Shown here: one piece after another, positions 45,570 through 53,858 of the stretch | Position numbering within the stretch: the stretch's first letter is position 1 | Layout: every line of letters begins with the position of its first letter | Origin: Streptomyces sp. AA1529 | GTDB lineage: Bacteria; Actinomycetota; Actinomycetes; Streptomycetales; Streptomycetaceae | Length of the DNA stretch: 64,000 nt | Assembly (NCBI RefSeq): GCF_000280905.1 | Contig: NZ_ALAP01000023.1 | Span: 1-64,000, forward strand | Direction of reading: 5' to 3' | The notes under the pieces: generated by a model | Seen by the model: only the letters and a program-made list of their open reading frames with translations | What the model was told of the DNA's origin: nothing | The model's database searches: none | Program-made: the position numbers and the translations under genes

Positions 45570-46988
45570 ATGAAGGCACACGACGGCATGTACATCGACG
45601 GCGCCTGGCGCCCCGCCGCGGGCACCGGGACGATCGAGGTCACCAACCCCGCCGACGGAACCCTCCTGGCCACCGTCCCCGCGGGCGGGCCCGAGGACGT
45701 CGCGGCAGCCGTGCGCGCCGCCCGCGCCGCGCTGCCCGGCTGGGCCGCCACCCCGCCCGCGGAACGCGCCGCGCGGCTGGACGCGCTCCGGCGGATCCTC
45801 ACCGACCGGCGCGAGGAGATCGCCCGGACCGTCACCGCCGAACTCGGCTCGCCCCTCACCCTCTCGCAGAAGGTGCACGCCGCCGTGCCGATCGCCGTCT
45901 GCACCGGCTACGCGGAGCTCGCCGCCGCGTACTCCTTCGAGGAACGCCTGGGCAACTCCCTGGTGCTGCGCGAGCCGGTCGGAGTCGTCGGTGCCATCAC
46001 CCCGTGGAACTACCCGCTGCACCAGATCGTCGCCAAGGCCGCACCGGCCCTCGCGGCCGGCTGCACCATGGTGCTCAAACCGGCCGAGGACACCCCGCTG
46101 GTCGCCCGGCTGTTCGCGGAGGCCGTCGACGAGGCGGGGGTGCCCGCCGGGGTCTTCAACCTGGTCACCGGGCTCGGCCCGGTCGCCGGACAGGCGCTGG
46201 CCGAGCACGAGGACATCGACCTGCTCTCCTTCACCGGCTCCACCGCCGTCGGCCGCCGCATCGGCGCCGCGGCCGCGTCCGGCGTCAAGCGCGTCGCGCT
46301 CGAACTCGGCGGCAAGTCGGCCAACGTCATCCTGCCCGGCGCCGACCTGGCGAAGGCCGTGAAGGTCGGGGTCGCCAACGTGATGTCCAACTCCGGCCAG
46401 ACGTGCAGCGCCTGGACGAGGATGCTGGTGGACTCCGAGCGCTACGAGGAGGCCGTACGGCTGGCCGCCGAGGCCACCGCCAAGTACACCACCGGGGACC
46501 CGCTGGACGAGGCCACCCGGGTCGGCCCCCTCGTCAACGCCGCGCAGCGGGAGAGGGTCACCGGCTACATCGAGCGCGGCCGCGAGGAAGGGGCCCGGCT
46601 GGTGGCGGGCGGCGCCGAGCCCCCCGAGGGCACGGAGCACGGCCACTACGTCCGGCCCACCGTCTTCGCCGACGTCACCCCCGGGATGGCCATCGCCCAG
46701 GAGGAGATCTTCGGCCCCGTGCTGTCCCTGCTGAAGTACGAGGACACCGAGGACGCGCTGCGGATCGCCAACGGCACCGTCTACGGCCTGGCCGGCGCGG
46801 TGTGGTCCGAGGACGAGGAGGAGGCCGTCGCCTTCGCACGCCGGATGGAGACCGGACAGGTCGACATCAACGGCGGCCGGTTCAACCCCCTGGCGCCGTT
46901 CGGCGGATACAAGCAGTCGGGCGTCGGCCGGGAACTGGGCGTGCACGGCCTGGAGGAGTATCTGCAGACCAAGTCCCTCCAGCTCTGA
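45570..46988 (+). CDS. NAD(P)-dependent aldehyde dehydrogenase
   Basis: 472 aa ALDH superfamily enzyme oxidising an aldehyde to the acid. NPLTP-type EPVGVVGAITPWNYPLHQIVAKAAPALAAGCTMVLKPAEDTP is the cofactor-binding segment, with FTGSTAVGRRIG following. The general-base Glu is in LELGGKSANVI and the nucleophilic Cys in NSGQTCSAWTRM. QEEIFGPVLSLLKY and FGGYKQSGVGRELG are the usual C-terminal marks. The alcohol dehydrogenase 73 bp downstream may feed it, suggesting an alcohol-aldehyde-acid oxidation unit. Substrate not determinable. Confidence 0.92.
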   Translation: MKAHDGMYIDGAWRPAAGTGTIEVTNPADGTLLATVPAGGPEDVAAAVRAARAALPGWAATPPAERAARLDALRRILTDRREEIARTVTAELGSPLTLSQKVHAAVPIAVCTGYAELAAAYSFEERLGNSLVLREPVGVVGAITPWNYPLHQIVAKAAPALAAGCTMVLKPAEDTPLVARLFAEAVDEAGVPAGVFNLVTGLGPVAGQALAEHEDIDLLSFTGSTAVGRRIGAAAASGVKRVALELGGKSANVILPGADLAKAVKVGVANVMSNSGQTCSAWTRMLVDSERYEEAVRLAAEATAKYTTGDPLDEATRVGPLVNAAQRERVTGYIERGREEGARLVAGGAEPPEGTEHGHYVRPTVFADVTPGMAIAQEEIFGPVLSLLKYEDTEDALRIANGTVYGLAGAVWSEDEEEAVAFARRMETGQVDINGGRFNPLAPFGGYKQSGVGRELGVHGLEEYLQTKSLQL

Positions 46989-47061
46989 GACCCGCCCACA
47001 CCGGCCGCGCCGGGCCGGTCCGTCCGAGGCCACCCCGTCCCGCATCCCGCTTGGAGCCCGC

Positions 47062-48147
47062 ATGGTTCGCGCCCTCGTCCTGCCCGCCGTCTCGGCACCG
47101 CTGGAGGTCACCTCGATAGCCCTGCCGGATCCCGGACCCGGCCAGGTGCGGGTGCGGCTCGCCGCCGCCGGCGTCTGCCACTCCGACCTCTCGCTGGCCA
47201 ACGGCACTCTGCGCCAGCCCGTACCGGCCGTCCTCGGCCACGAGGGCGCGGGGACCGTCGTGGCCGTGGGCGAGGACGTACGGGACGTCGCCCCCGGTGA
47301 CCGGGTCGTCCTCAACTGGGCGCCGAGCTGCGGCGAGTGCCACTTCTGCGCACAGCTGTCCGAGCCGTGGCTGTGCGTGCGCGCCAACGACGCCACCACC
47401 ACCCCCTATGCGCGCACCCGCAGCGGCGACGGCCTCTATCCCGGGCTGAGCGTCGCCGCCTTCGCCGAGGAGACGGTCGTCCCGCGCCGGGCCGTCCTCC
47501 CGCTCCCCGCGGGGGTGCCGCTGGAGGACGCGGCGCTGCTGGGCTGCGCCATGCTCACCGGGTACGGCGCGGTGCACCACAGCGCCCGGGTGCGGGTGGG
47601 CGAGTCGGTCGCGGTGTTCGGTGTGGGCGGGGTGGGGCTGGCCACCCTGCAGTCGGCGCGGCTGGCCGGTGCCGGACAGATCGTCGCGGTGGACGTCTCC
47701 GCGGAGAAGGAGGAGATGGCGCGGGCCGCCGGGGCGACGGACTTCGTCGTGGCGGGGGAGAAGACCGCCAAGGAGGTCCGCGCGCTCACCGAGGGCGGCT
47801 ACGGCGCCGACGTGGCCGTCGAGTGCGTGGGGCGGGCGGCGACCGTCCGCGCCGCCTGGGACTGCACCCGGCGGGGCGGCCGGACCGTCGTGGTCGGCAT
47901 CGGCGGCAAGGACGAGCAGGTCACCTTCTCCGCGCTGGAGATCTTCCACTTCGCGCGGGAGCTGCGCGGCTGCGTCTACGGCGACTCCGACCCCGCGCGG
48001 GACGTCCCCGTGCTCGCCCAGCATGTGCGGGACGGGCGGCTGGAGCTGGGGGCGCTGGTGAGCGAGCGGGTCGGGCTGGAGGGGGTCGGGGACGCCTTCG
48101 CGGCCATGCGCGCCGGGCGGGGCGGGCGCACGCTGGTGGTCTTCTGA
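47062..48147 (+). CDS. Zinc-dependent alcohol dehydrogenase
   Basis: MDR-family enzyme of 361 aa. Catalytic zinc ligands are in GVCHSDL and LGHEGAG, and the structural zinc loop is CGECHFCAQLSEPWLC (four cysteines). The NAD-binding region VAVFGVGGVGLATLQSARLAGA has GxGGxG. GKDEQVTFSALEIFHFARELRGCVYGDS resembles class III / mycothiol-dependent type dehydrogenases. TTGGAGC precedes the ATG. Likely co-transcribed with the aldehyde dehydrogenase. Confidence 0.9.
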   Translation: MVRALVLPAVSAPLEVTSIALPDPGPGQVRVRLAAAGVCHSDLSLANGTLRQPVPAVLGHEGAGTVVAVGEDVRDVAPGDRVVLNWAPSCGECHFCAQLSEPWLCVRANDATTTPYARTRSGDGLYPGLSVAAFAEETVVPRRAVLPLPAGVPLEDAALLGCAMLTGYGAVHHSARVRVGESVAVFGVGGVGLATLQSARLAGAGQIVAVDVSAEKEEMARAAGATDFVVAGEKTAKEVRALTEGGYGADVAVECVGRAATVRAAWDCTRRGGRTVVVGIGGKDEQVTFSALEIFHFARELRGCVYGDSDPARDVPVLAQHVRDGRLELGALVSERVGLEGVGDAFAAMRAGRGGRTLVVF

Positions 48148-48179
48148 TCCGCGGCCCGGCCGCCGGGGCGCGATGCTCT

Positions 48180-48232
48180 TCCGGGCCCCGGCGGGGTCAG
48201 GCCACCCGCGGAGGTCCGGGCCCCGGCGGGGT
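48180..48232. repeat. 18-bp direct repeat before the TetR gene
   Basis: TCCGGGCCCCGGCGGGGT occurs twice (48180-48197 and 48215-48232), exact copies with a 35-bp period. The second copy ends six bases before the TetR operator. Each copy contains the self-complementary CCGGGGCCCGG-like core, so it may also act as a terminator for the upstream dehydrogenase. Confidence 0.85.
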
Positions 48233-48237
48233 GCGGG

Positions 48238-48253
48238 CTAAGCATCCGCTCAG
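48238..48253 (+). promoter_or_regulatory. Operator of the TetR gene (CTAAGC-N4-GCTCAG)
   Basis: CTAAGC-ATCC-GCTCAG is an inverted repeat with one mismatch. It occupies the minus-35/spacer of a promoter whose minus-10, TAAGCT (48261-48266), lies six bases before the TetR ATG. The same element occurs upstream of the maoC gene at 49397-49412. Confidence 0.6.
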
Positions 48254-48272
48254 TGCGCAGTAAGCTGGGCGG

Positions 48273-48908
48273 ATGACGACGGGTGTGATCGATGAATCCT
48301 TCGGCGGCGTCACTCCGGACGCCGCCCGCCGCCTGCTGCTCGGCGCCGTGGAGGCGTTCGCCGAGCGGGGTTTCCACGCCACCACCACCCGCGACATCGC
48401 CGGACGTGCCGGAATGAGCCCCGCCGCGCTCTACATCCACTACAAGACCAAGGAAGAGCTGCTCTTCCACATCAGCAGGGTCGGCCACGAGCGCTCGGTC
48501 GCGGTGCTGGAGGAGGCCGTCGCGAGCGCGCCCGACTGCGCGGAGCGGCTCGCCCGCGCCGTCCGCGCGTTCGTGCGCTGGCACGCGGAGCACCACACCA
48601 CGGCGCGGGTGGTCCAGTACGAGCTGGCGGCGCTGGGGGAGGAGCACTACGCGCGGATCGTGCTGCTGCGCAGGCGCAGTGAGGAGATTCTGCGCGCGGT
48701 CCTGGAGGAGGGAGTGGCGGCCGGGGAGTTCGACATCCCAGATCTGCGGGGCACGGCGCTGGCCGTGATGTCGCTGTGCATCGACGTCGCCCGCTGGTTC
48801 AGCCCGGAGGGCCGCAGGACGCCGGACGAGATCGGCGCGCTGTACGCCGATCTCGCCCTGCGGATGGCGGGCCGGCGGCCCGCCGGTCTCACCAGTAGTA
48901 GCGGCTGA
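48273..48908 (+). CDS. TetR-family regulator
   Basis: 211 aa. The HTH is LLLGAVEAFAERGFHATTTRDIAGRAGMSPAALYIHYKTKEELLFHIS, followed by an all-helical ligand domain with EHHTTARVVQYELAALGEEHYARIVLLRRR, like the KstR/FadR-type acyl-CoA-responsive group. The message is probably leaderless (TAAGCT then six bases then ATG). An operator in its own promoter points to autoregulation. Its 3' end overlaps the 3' end of the convergent maoC gene by 20 bases. Confidence 0.9.
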   Translation: MTTGVIDESFGGVTPDAARRLLLGAVEAFAERGFHATTTRDIAGRAGMSPAALYIHYKTKEELLFHISRVGHERSVAVLEEAVASAPDCAERLARAVRAFVRWHAEHHTTARVVQYELAALGEEHYARIVLLRRRSEEILRAVLEEGVAAGEFDIPDLRGTALAVMSLCIDVARWFSPEGRRTPDEIGALYADLALRMAGRRPAGLTSSSG

Positions 48909-49353
48909 GGCTCACCGCGACGCACACCGGCTTGTCGCCGCCCTCCCGCTCCACGGTCACCTGCGCGGCGACCTGTACCCCGCCGTCCGGCGTCTCGCTG
49001 ACGTCGGCCAGGGTCGCCCGGGCGCGCAGCCGGGAGCCGACGGGCACCGGGGCGGGGAAGCGCACCTTGTCGGTGCCGTAGTTGACGCCCATCCGCACTC
49101 CTTCGACGCGCAGGATCTGCGGGACGAGCGCGGGCAGCAGCGAGAGGGTCAGATAGCCGTGTGCGATGGTGCTCCCGAAGGGGCCCTCGGCGGCGCGTTC
49201 CGGGTCCACGTGGATCCACTGATGGTCGCCGGTCGCGTCCGCGAAGAGGTCGATCCGCTTCTGGTCCACCTCGAGCCAGTCGCTGACGCCCAGCTCCTGT
49301 CCGACCGCGGCGCGCAGCTCCGGGGCCGAGGTGAAAACCTGGGGTTCCGCCAT
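48889..49353 (-). CDS. MaoC-family enoyl-CoA hydratase
   Basis: Hot-dog-fold hydratase of 154 aa. The R-specific hydratase motif is LFADATGDHQWIHVDPERA with the catalytic Asp and His, followed by GPFGSTIAHGYLTLSLLPALV. It closely resembles the NodN/MaoC-like single-domain enzymes acting in fatty-acid or sterol side-chain oxidation. GGGAGG lies about nine bases before the ATG. The regulatory element shared with the convergent TetR gene implies that TetR controls it. Confidence 0.9.
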   Translation of the reverse strand: MAEPQVFTSAPELRAAVGQELGVSDWLEVDQKRIDLFADATGDHQWIHVDPERAAEGPFGSTIAHGYLTLSLLPALVPQILRVEGVRMGVNYGTDKVRFPAPVPVGSRLRARATLADVSETPDGGVQVAAQVTVEREGGDKPVCVAVSLSRYYW

Positions 49354-49396
49354 GCAAACAACCTCCCACGCTGGTAAGTCGCGGAGCAGATGCCGA

Positions 49397-49412
49397 ATAA
49401 GCGATTGCTCAG
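49397..49412 (-). promoter_or_regulatory. TetR-type operator upstream of maoC
   Basis: ATAAGC-GATT-GCTCAG (plus-strand reading) matches the element at 48238-48253 in both arms except the first base. It is centred about 50 bases upstream of the maoC ATG, in the promoter. Confidence 0.55.
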
Positions 49413-49586
49413 CACGTGCCCGTCAGCATGCCAGCAGGGCTCCGAGCGGCGCCACCCCGGCCCCCGCCGCCCACCGCGCCCGTCCGGTGCCGCGCCCCGG
49501 CCCGGTGCCGCAGTCCGGCGCCGCGCCCGGTCCGCCGGCCCGTCCCCGGCCGGCGGGCGCCGCGGTCGTCCGTGTGCGGCCGCCGC

Positions 49587-50174
49587 TCAGCCCTGGGAGG
49601 GCAGCGGACTGCCGAACCCGAGCCGGGAGCCGGCGCCCGCGCGGTGCGGATTGCGGCTCTCGCGGCGGCCGGTGCCCTCGGTGCGGATCTCCGTACGGGC
49701 TCCGGCTCCCCGCTCCTTGCGCAGGGCGCGGCGGTAGGGGGGCGCGTCCCGGACGCCGCCCGGCATGGCGATCATGCGGCGCAGCACCTCCGCCAGCCGG
49801 GGGGTGGGCGGCCGGGCCGGGTCGCACCGCAGCAGCGACCTGCCGCCCCACGTCCTGCGGTGCCACTCGTCGAGTGCGGTCGGCTGCCTGATCCCCTTGT
49901 GCTTCTCCCGCCTGCGGCGGTCGGCGACTTCGGACTCGTAGGCGAGCCAGACCGCGCGGGCCTCCTCCAGTTCCTCCAGGGCCGCGACGAGCAGCGCGGG
50001 GTCGGGTTCGCGGTCCTCCGGGTCGAACCCGGCGTTCCTGCACAGGTGCTGCCAGGTGGCGCGGTGTCCGTAGGGGGCGAACCGCTCCAGGCACTTGCGC
50101 AGCGCCTGTCGCCGCTGGGACCGTTCTCTGTCCGGATCCCGGACCTGTCGGGCGAGCGCTCTGAAACCGGCCAA
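49587..50174 (-). CDS. Conserved hypothetical protein, 195 aa
   Basis: Strongly basic protein beginning LAGFRALARQVRDPDRERSQRRQALRKCLERFAPYGHRATWQHLCRNAGF. A helical Glu-rich part follows (ALLVAALEELEEARAVWLAYESEVADRRRREKHKG), then PTALDEWHRRTWGGRSLLRCDPARPPTPRLAEVLRRMI, then a disordered tail. No known domain was recognised. TTG is taken as start because GGAGGT lies seven bases upstream; no in-frame ATG or GTG fits better. Confidence 0.65.
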   Translation of the reverse strand: MAGFRALARQVRDPDRERSQRRQALRKCLERFAPYGHRATWQHLCRNAGFDPEDREPDPALLVAALEELEEARAVWLAYESEVADRRRREKHKGIRQPTALDEWHRRTWGGRSLLRCDPARPPTPRLAEVLRRMIAMPGGVRDAPPYRRALRKERGAGARTEIRTEGTGRRESRNPHRAGAGSRLGFGSPLPSQG

Positions 50175-50599
50175 TCATCCCACCTCCGGCGGAGAGGACC
50201 CGTGTCGTCGGGGATGTGACGTGCCGCCCCGCGGTTCGGATCCGTCTCCGGCGATGCTTTTTCGCGCGGAGAGCGCGCACTTGCTTCGGCGTGGCGGATT
50301 ACCCCGGATGCGGTCCGCTATTCCTGTAAGGGGTGCGGCCCCGCCTCATCGGGCGCAGCCGCTTCCGGGGTCTCCACCGGTCACGCATACGCGGCGCCGC
50401 GCGCCGCCCACAGCAGAGGAACGAGCCTGCGGGCGCCGCCGTTCCCGAAGCACTGCCGGGAGGGACACCGGCACCCCTTCCGCAACGACATACCGACTGG
50501 TTAGTCTGCCGACCGGGCGCGACACCGCGGAGCCCCTCCGCCGGCCGCGCCCGAACGGGGCCGCAGGAGCACACGCCCGGAGAGTGGGAGGCGCAGCCG
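50175..50599. other. 425-bp divergent region upstream of the SDR/ligase cluster
   Basis: Contains the promoter of the SDR operon and a TetR-like operator at 50489-50508. Upstream of that it is GC-rich with an AT-richer patch around 50250-50330 (TTTTTCGCG, TATTCCTGTAAGG). No reading frame with normal codon bias was recognised. Confidence 0.5.
50489..50508 (+). promoter_or_regulatory. Candidate operator of the SDR / acyl-CoA ligase / TetR cluster
   Basis: CATACCGACTGGTTAGTCTG contains the inverted arms GACT and AGTC around GGTT, and shares the first nine bases and the GACT-GT core with the site upstream of the phosphotransferase gene at 58944. It lies about 95 bases before the SDR start. Confidence 0.6.
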
Positions 50600-51409
50600 A
50601 TGGAGTCCTTGCGCGACAGTGCCGTCGTCGTCACCGGAGCGGGCGGCGGCATCGGAGCCGCCCTCGCCCGCAGATTCGCCGCCGAGGGCGCGCGGGTCGC
50701 GGTCAACGACCTGGACCCGGGCCGCGCCCGGGCGGTCGCCGAGGAGATCGGCGGCATCGCCGTCCCCGGGGACGCCGCCACTGTCGTGGCGCCCGCGCGC
50801 GAGGCGCTCGGCGGAGCGGTCGACACGTTCTGCGCCAACGCCGGTCTGGGTACCGAGGGCGGCCCCGAGACCCCCGACGCGCAGTGGGACGCCGCCTGGG
50901 ACCTCAACGTGATGGCGCACGTCCGGGCAGCGCGCGAGCTGCTGCCGGACTGGCTGGAGCGCGGGCGGGGGCGCTTCGTCTCCACCGTCTCGGCGGCCGG
51001 ACTCCTCACGATGGTCGGCTCGGCGCCCTACAGCGTCACCAAGCACGCGGCACTCGCCTTCGCCGAGTGGCTGTCGGTCACCTACCGGCACCGGGGCCTC
51101 CAGGTGCACGCCGTCTGTCCCGAGGGGGTACGCACCGACATGCTGGAGGCCACCGGCGTCGCGGGCGACCTCGTGCTGCGGCCCGGCGCCATCGCCCCGG
51201 ACGCCGTGGCCGACGCGCTGTTCGCCGCGCTCGCCGACGGGCGCTTCCTCGTCCTGCCGCACGCCACCACCCAGCGGCACTACACCGCGCGGGCCACCGG
51301 GACCGACAGCTGGCTGAGCGCCATGAACCAGCTGCAGCGCAAGGTCGAGGAGGCGGCCGGCGGGACCACGCGAGGACCCGCCGGGACGCGGGAAGGGGAG
51401 CCGGCATGA
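50600..51409 (+). CDS. SDR-family oxidoreductase
   Basis: Short-chain dehydrogenase of 269 aa. The cofactor loop is VVVTGAGGGIGAALARRFA; D/N at VNDLDPG favours NAD(H). The catalytic Ser is in VSTVSAAGLLT and the YxxxK is YSVTK. The active site is standard. GGGAGG precedes the ATG. Its stop overlaps the start of the acyl-CoA ligase (ATGA). Likely a hydroxyacyl-CoA or related alcohol dehydrogenase in fatty or hydroxy-acid degradation, inferred from neighbours. Confidence 0.9.
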   Translation: MESLRDSAVVVTGAGGGIGAALARRFAAEGARVAVNDLDPGRARAVAEEIGGIAVPGDAATVVAPAREALGGAVDTFCANAGLGTEGGPETPDAQWDAAWDLNVMAHVRAARELLPDWLERGRGRFVSTVSAAGLLTMVGSAPYSVTKHAALAFAEWLSVTYRHRGLQVHAVCPEGVRTDMLEATGVAGDLVLRPGAIAPDAVADALFAALADGRFLVLPHATTQRHYTARATGTDSWLSAMNQLQRKVEEAAGGTTRGPAGTREGEPA

Positions 51410-53124
51410 CGTCGGCCGGCGCCGCCGGGTACGGGGACAAGCCCTGGCTCGCCCAGCTCACCGAGACCCAACGCGCCCCCGTCACACCCCCGGAGACAGT
51501 GCTGCACGCCTTCCGCGCCGCGGTCCGCGAGGTACCGGACCGGACCGCGCTCGGCTACTTCGACGGCCGGCTCAGCTACGCCGAGACCGACGCGCTCTCC
51601 GACGCCGTCGCGGCGCACCTCGCCGCACGCGGCCTGGCCAAGGGCGACCGGCTCGCCCTGATGCTGCAGAACAGCCCGCACTACGTGCTGGCGCTGCTCG
51701 GCGCGTGGAAGGCGGGCGCCACCGTGGTGCCCGTCAACCCCATGTACAAGGAGCGCGAGGTGGCGCATGTGCTCCAGGACGCGGAGGCGGCCGCACTGGT
51801 GTGCTCCGACCGTGCCTGGGAGGACCGGCTGCGCGCCGCGGCGGCCGGCGGCACCGTGCGCACGGTGCTGACCGCCTGCGAACTCGACCTGCAGACGCGG
51901 GACGACCCCCGGGTGCTCGACTTCGGCCGGCGCGCGCCCGCCGAGGACGCCGAGGACCTGCTCGCCGTCGCCCGCAGCGGTGCGCCCGCTCCGGCCGGAC
52001 GCGGACTCACCGGCGAGGACATCGCCCTGATCAGCTACACCTCCGGGACCAGCGGCACCCCCAAGGGCGCCATGAACACGCACGCCAACCTCGCCTACAA
52101 CGCGGAGCGGCAGCGCGTCGGCCACGGCATCCCCGAGGGGGCGTGCGTCTTCGCACTGGCCCCGCTCTTCCACATCACCGGAGCGGTCGTGCAGCTGTGC
52201 GGCTGCATCGCCAACAAGGGCACGCTCGCGCTCGCCTACCGCTTCGACGCGGGCGTCGTCCTGGACGCCTTCCTGGAGCACCGGCCCGCCTACACCGTCG
52301 GCCCCTCCACCGCGTTCATGGCGCTGGCCGCGCACCCGGCCGCGTCCCGCGCACACTTCGCCTCGTTCACGCACCTCTCCTCCGGCGGCGCGCCGCTGCC
52401 CCCCGCGCTGGTGGAGAAGTTCCGCGCCGCCTTCGGCCCCTACATCGGCAACGGCTACGGCCTCACCGAGTGCTCGGCCCCGTGCGCCTCCGTACCGCCC
52501 GGCCGGGAGGCGCCGGTCGACCCGGAGTCCGGCACGCTGGCCGTCGGCCTGCCGGGCCCCGACACGGTGGTGCGGATACTCGACGAGAGCGGCGCCGAGG
52601 TGCCGTTCGGGCAGCAGGGCGAGATCGCCGTGCGCGGCCCGCAGGTGGTGCCCGGCTACTGGCGGCGGCCCGCGGAGACCGCCGCCGGGATGCCCGGCGG
52701 CGAACTGCGCACCGGGGACATCGGATTCATGGACGCGGACGGCTGGCTGTACGTCGTCGACCGCAAGAAGGACATGATCAACGCCTCCGGGTTCAAGGTC
52801 TGGCCCCGCGAGGTCGAGGACGTGCTCTACACGCACCCGGCCGTCCGCGAGGCCGCGGTGGTCGGGGTGCCGCACGAGTACCGCGGCGAGACCGTCAAGG
52901 CGTACGTCAGTCTGCGCGAGGGCGCGTCGGCCGCCTCTGAGGAGCTGAGCGGGTACTGCAGGGAGCGGCTTGCCGCCTACAAGTACCCCCGCGAGGTGGA
53001 GGTGCTGCCGGAGCTGCCCAAGACCACCAGTGGCAAGATCCTCCGGCGGGAGCTGCGTTCCCGGCAGGATGGCGCCCCGACGGCGAGCGGGCAGCCGGGC
53101 CGGCCGGGCGGCGCCGGCCGGTGA
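51406..53124 (+). CDS. AMP-forming acyl-CoA ligase
   Basis: ANL-superfamily enzyme of 572 aa activating a carboxylic acid to its CoA thioester. Motifs in order: A3 ISYTSGTSGTPKGAMNTH, the GYGLTE block A5, then GELRTGDIGFMDADGWLYVVDRKKDMINASGFKVWPREVE (A7-A8) and A10 PKTTSGKILRREL. The acyl substrate cannot be read. It is in the SDR-ligase-TetR operon with translational coupling, and four bases separate it from the TetR gene. Confidence 0.92.
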   Translation: MTSAGAAGYGDKPWLAQLTETQRAPVTPPETVLHAFRAAVREVPDRTALGYFDGRLSYAETDALSDAVAAHLAARGLAKGDRLALMLQNSPHYVLALLGAWKAGATVVPVNPMYKEREVAHVLQDAEAAALVCSDRAWEDRLRAAAAGGTVRTVLTACELDLQTRDDPRVLDFGRRAPAEDAEDLLAVARSGAPAPAGRGLTGEDIALISYTSGTSGTPKGAMNTHANLAYNAERQRVGHGIPEGACVFALAPLFHITGAVVQLCGCIANKGTLALAYRFDAGVVLDAFLEHRPAYTVGPSTAFMALAAHPAASRAHFASFTHLSSGGAPLPPALVEKFRAAFGPYIGNGYGLTECSAPCASVPPGREAPVDPESGTLAVGLPGPDTVVRILDESGAEVPFGQQGEIAVRGPQVVPGYWRRPAETAAGMPGGELRTGDIGFMDADGWLYVVDRKKDMINASGFKVWPREVEDVLYTHPAVREAAVVGVPHEYRGETVKAYVSLREGASAASEELSGYCRERLAAYKYPREVEVLPELPKTTSGKILRRELRSRQDGAPTASGQPGRPGGAGR

Positions 53125-53127
53125 ACG

Positions 53128-53808
53128 ATGAGCGAGAGGCAGGTGGCGGCCATGGCGACCAGGGCCGGTGAGGGAGATCCGGCACACGGCGGCGGGGCGC
53201 GCCCGGCGCGCGCCCGGGGCCGGGGCGGGGACGAGACCCGGGCTCCGGTACCGCAGCGGCTGATGGCGGCCGCCACCCGGCTCTTCGCCGAACAGGGGTA
53301 CGACCGTACGTCCGTGCAGGAGATCGTGGAGGCGGCAGGCGTCACCAAGGGCGCGCTCTACCACTACTTCGGCTCCAAGGACGATCTGCTCCACGAGATC
53401 TACGGCCGGCTGCTGCGCCTCCAGCAGGAGCGCCTCGACCTGCTCGCCGACCGTGCGGCCCCGGTGGAGGAGCGGCTGCGGCAGGCCGCGGCGGACGTCG
53501 TCGTCACCACCATCGACAACCTCGACGACGCCATGATCTTCTTCCGCTCGATGCACCAGCTCTCCCCGGAGAAGCAGAAGCAGGTGCGGGCCGAGCGCCG
53601 CCGCTACCACGAGAGGTTCCGTGCGCTGATCGAAGAGGGCCGGCGCTCCGGTGTGTTCAGCGACGCGACCCCCGCCGACCTGGTCGTGGACTACCACTTC
53701 GGTTCCGTGCACCACCTCAGCAGCTGGTACCGGCCGGGCGGCCGGCTCACGCCGCAGGAGGTCGCCGACCACCTGGCCGATCTGCTGCTGCGGGCACTGC
53801 GGCACTGA
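53128..53808 (+). CDS. TetR-family regulator of the acyl-CoA cluster
   Basis: 226 aa with a 40-residue Arg/Ala-rich head. The HTH reads LMAAATRLFAEQGYDRTSVQEIVEAAGVTKGALYHYFGSKDDLLHEIYGRL, and the effector domain contains FFRSMHQLSPEKQKQVRAERRRYHERFRALIEEG, like acyl-CoA-responsive regulators of actinobacterial beta-oxidation. It is co-transcribed with the ligase and likely binds the CATACCGACT element in front of the operon and of the kinase/dehydrogenase pair at 58.9 kb (inference). Confidence 0.9.
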   Translation: MSERQVAAMATRAGEGDPAHGGGARPARARGRGGDETRAPVPQRLMAAATRLFAEQGYDRTSVQEIVEAAGVTKGALYHYFGSKDDLLHEIYGRLLRLQQERLDLLADRAAPVEERLRQAAADVVVTTIDNLDDAMIFFRSMHQLSPEKQKQVRAERRRYHERFRALIEEGRRSGVFSDATPADLVVDYHFGSVHHLSSWYRPGGRLTPQEVADHLADLLLRALRH

Positions 53809-53858
53809 GCGGGCCCGGGGCCGCGGAGCGCGGTCCCCCGTCGACGAAAGGACCATCC

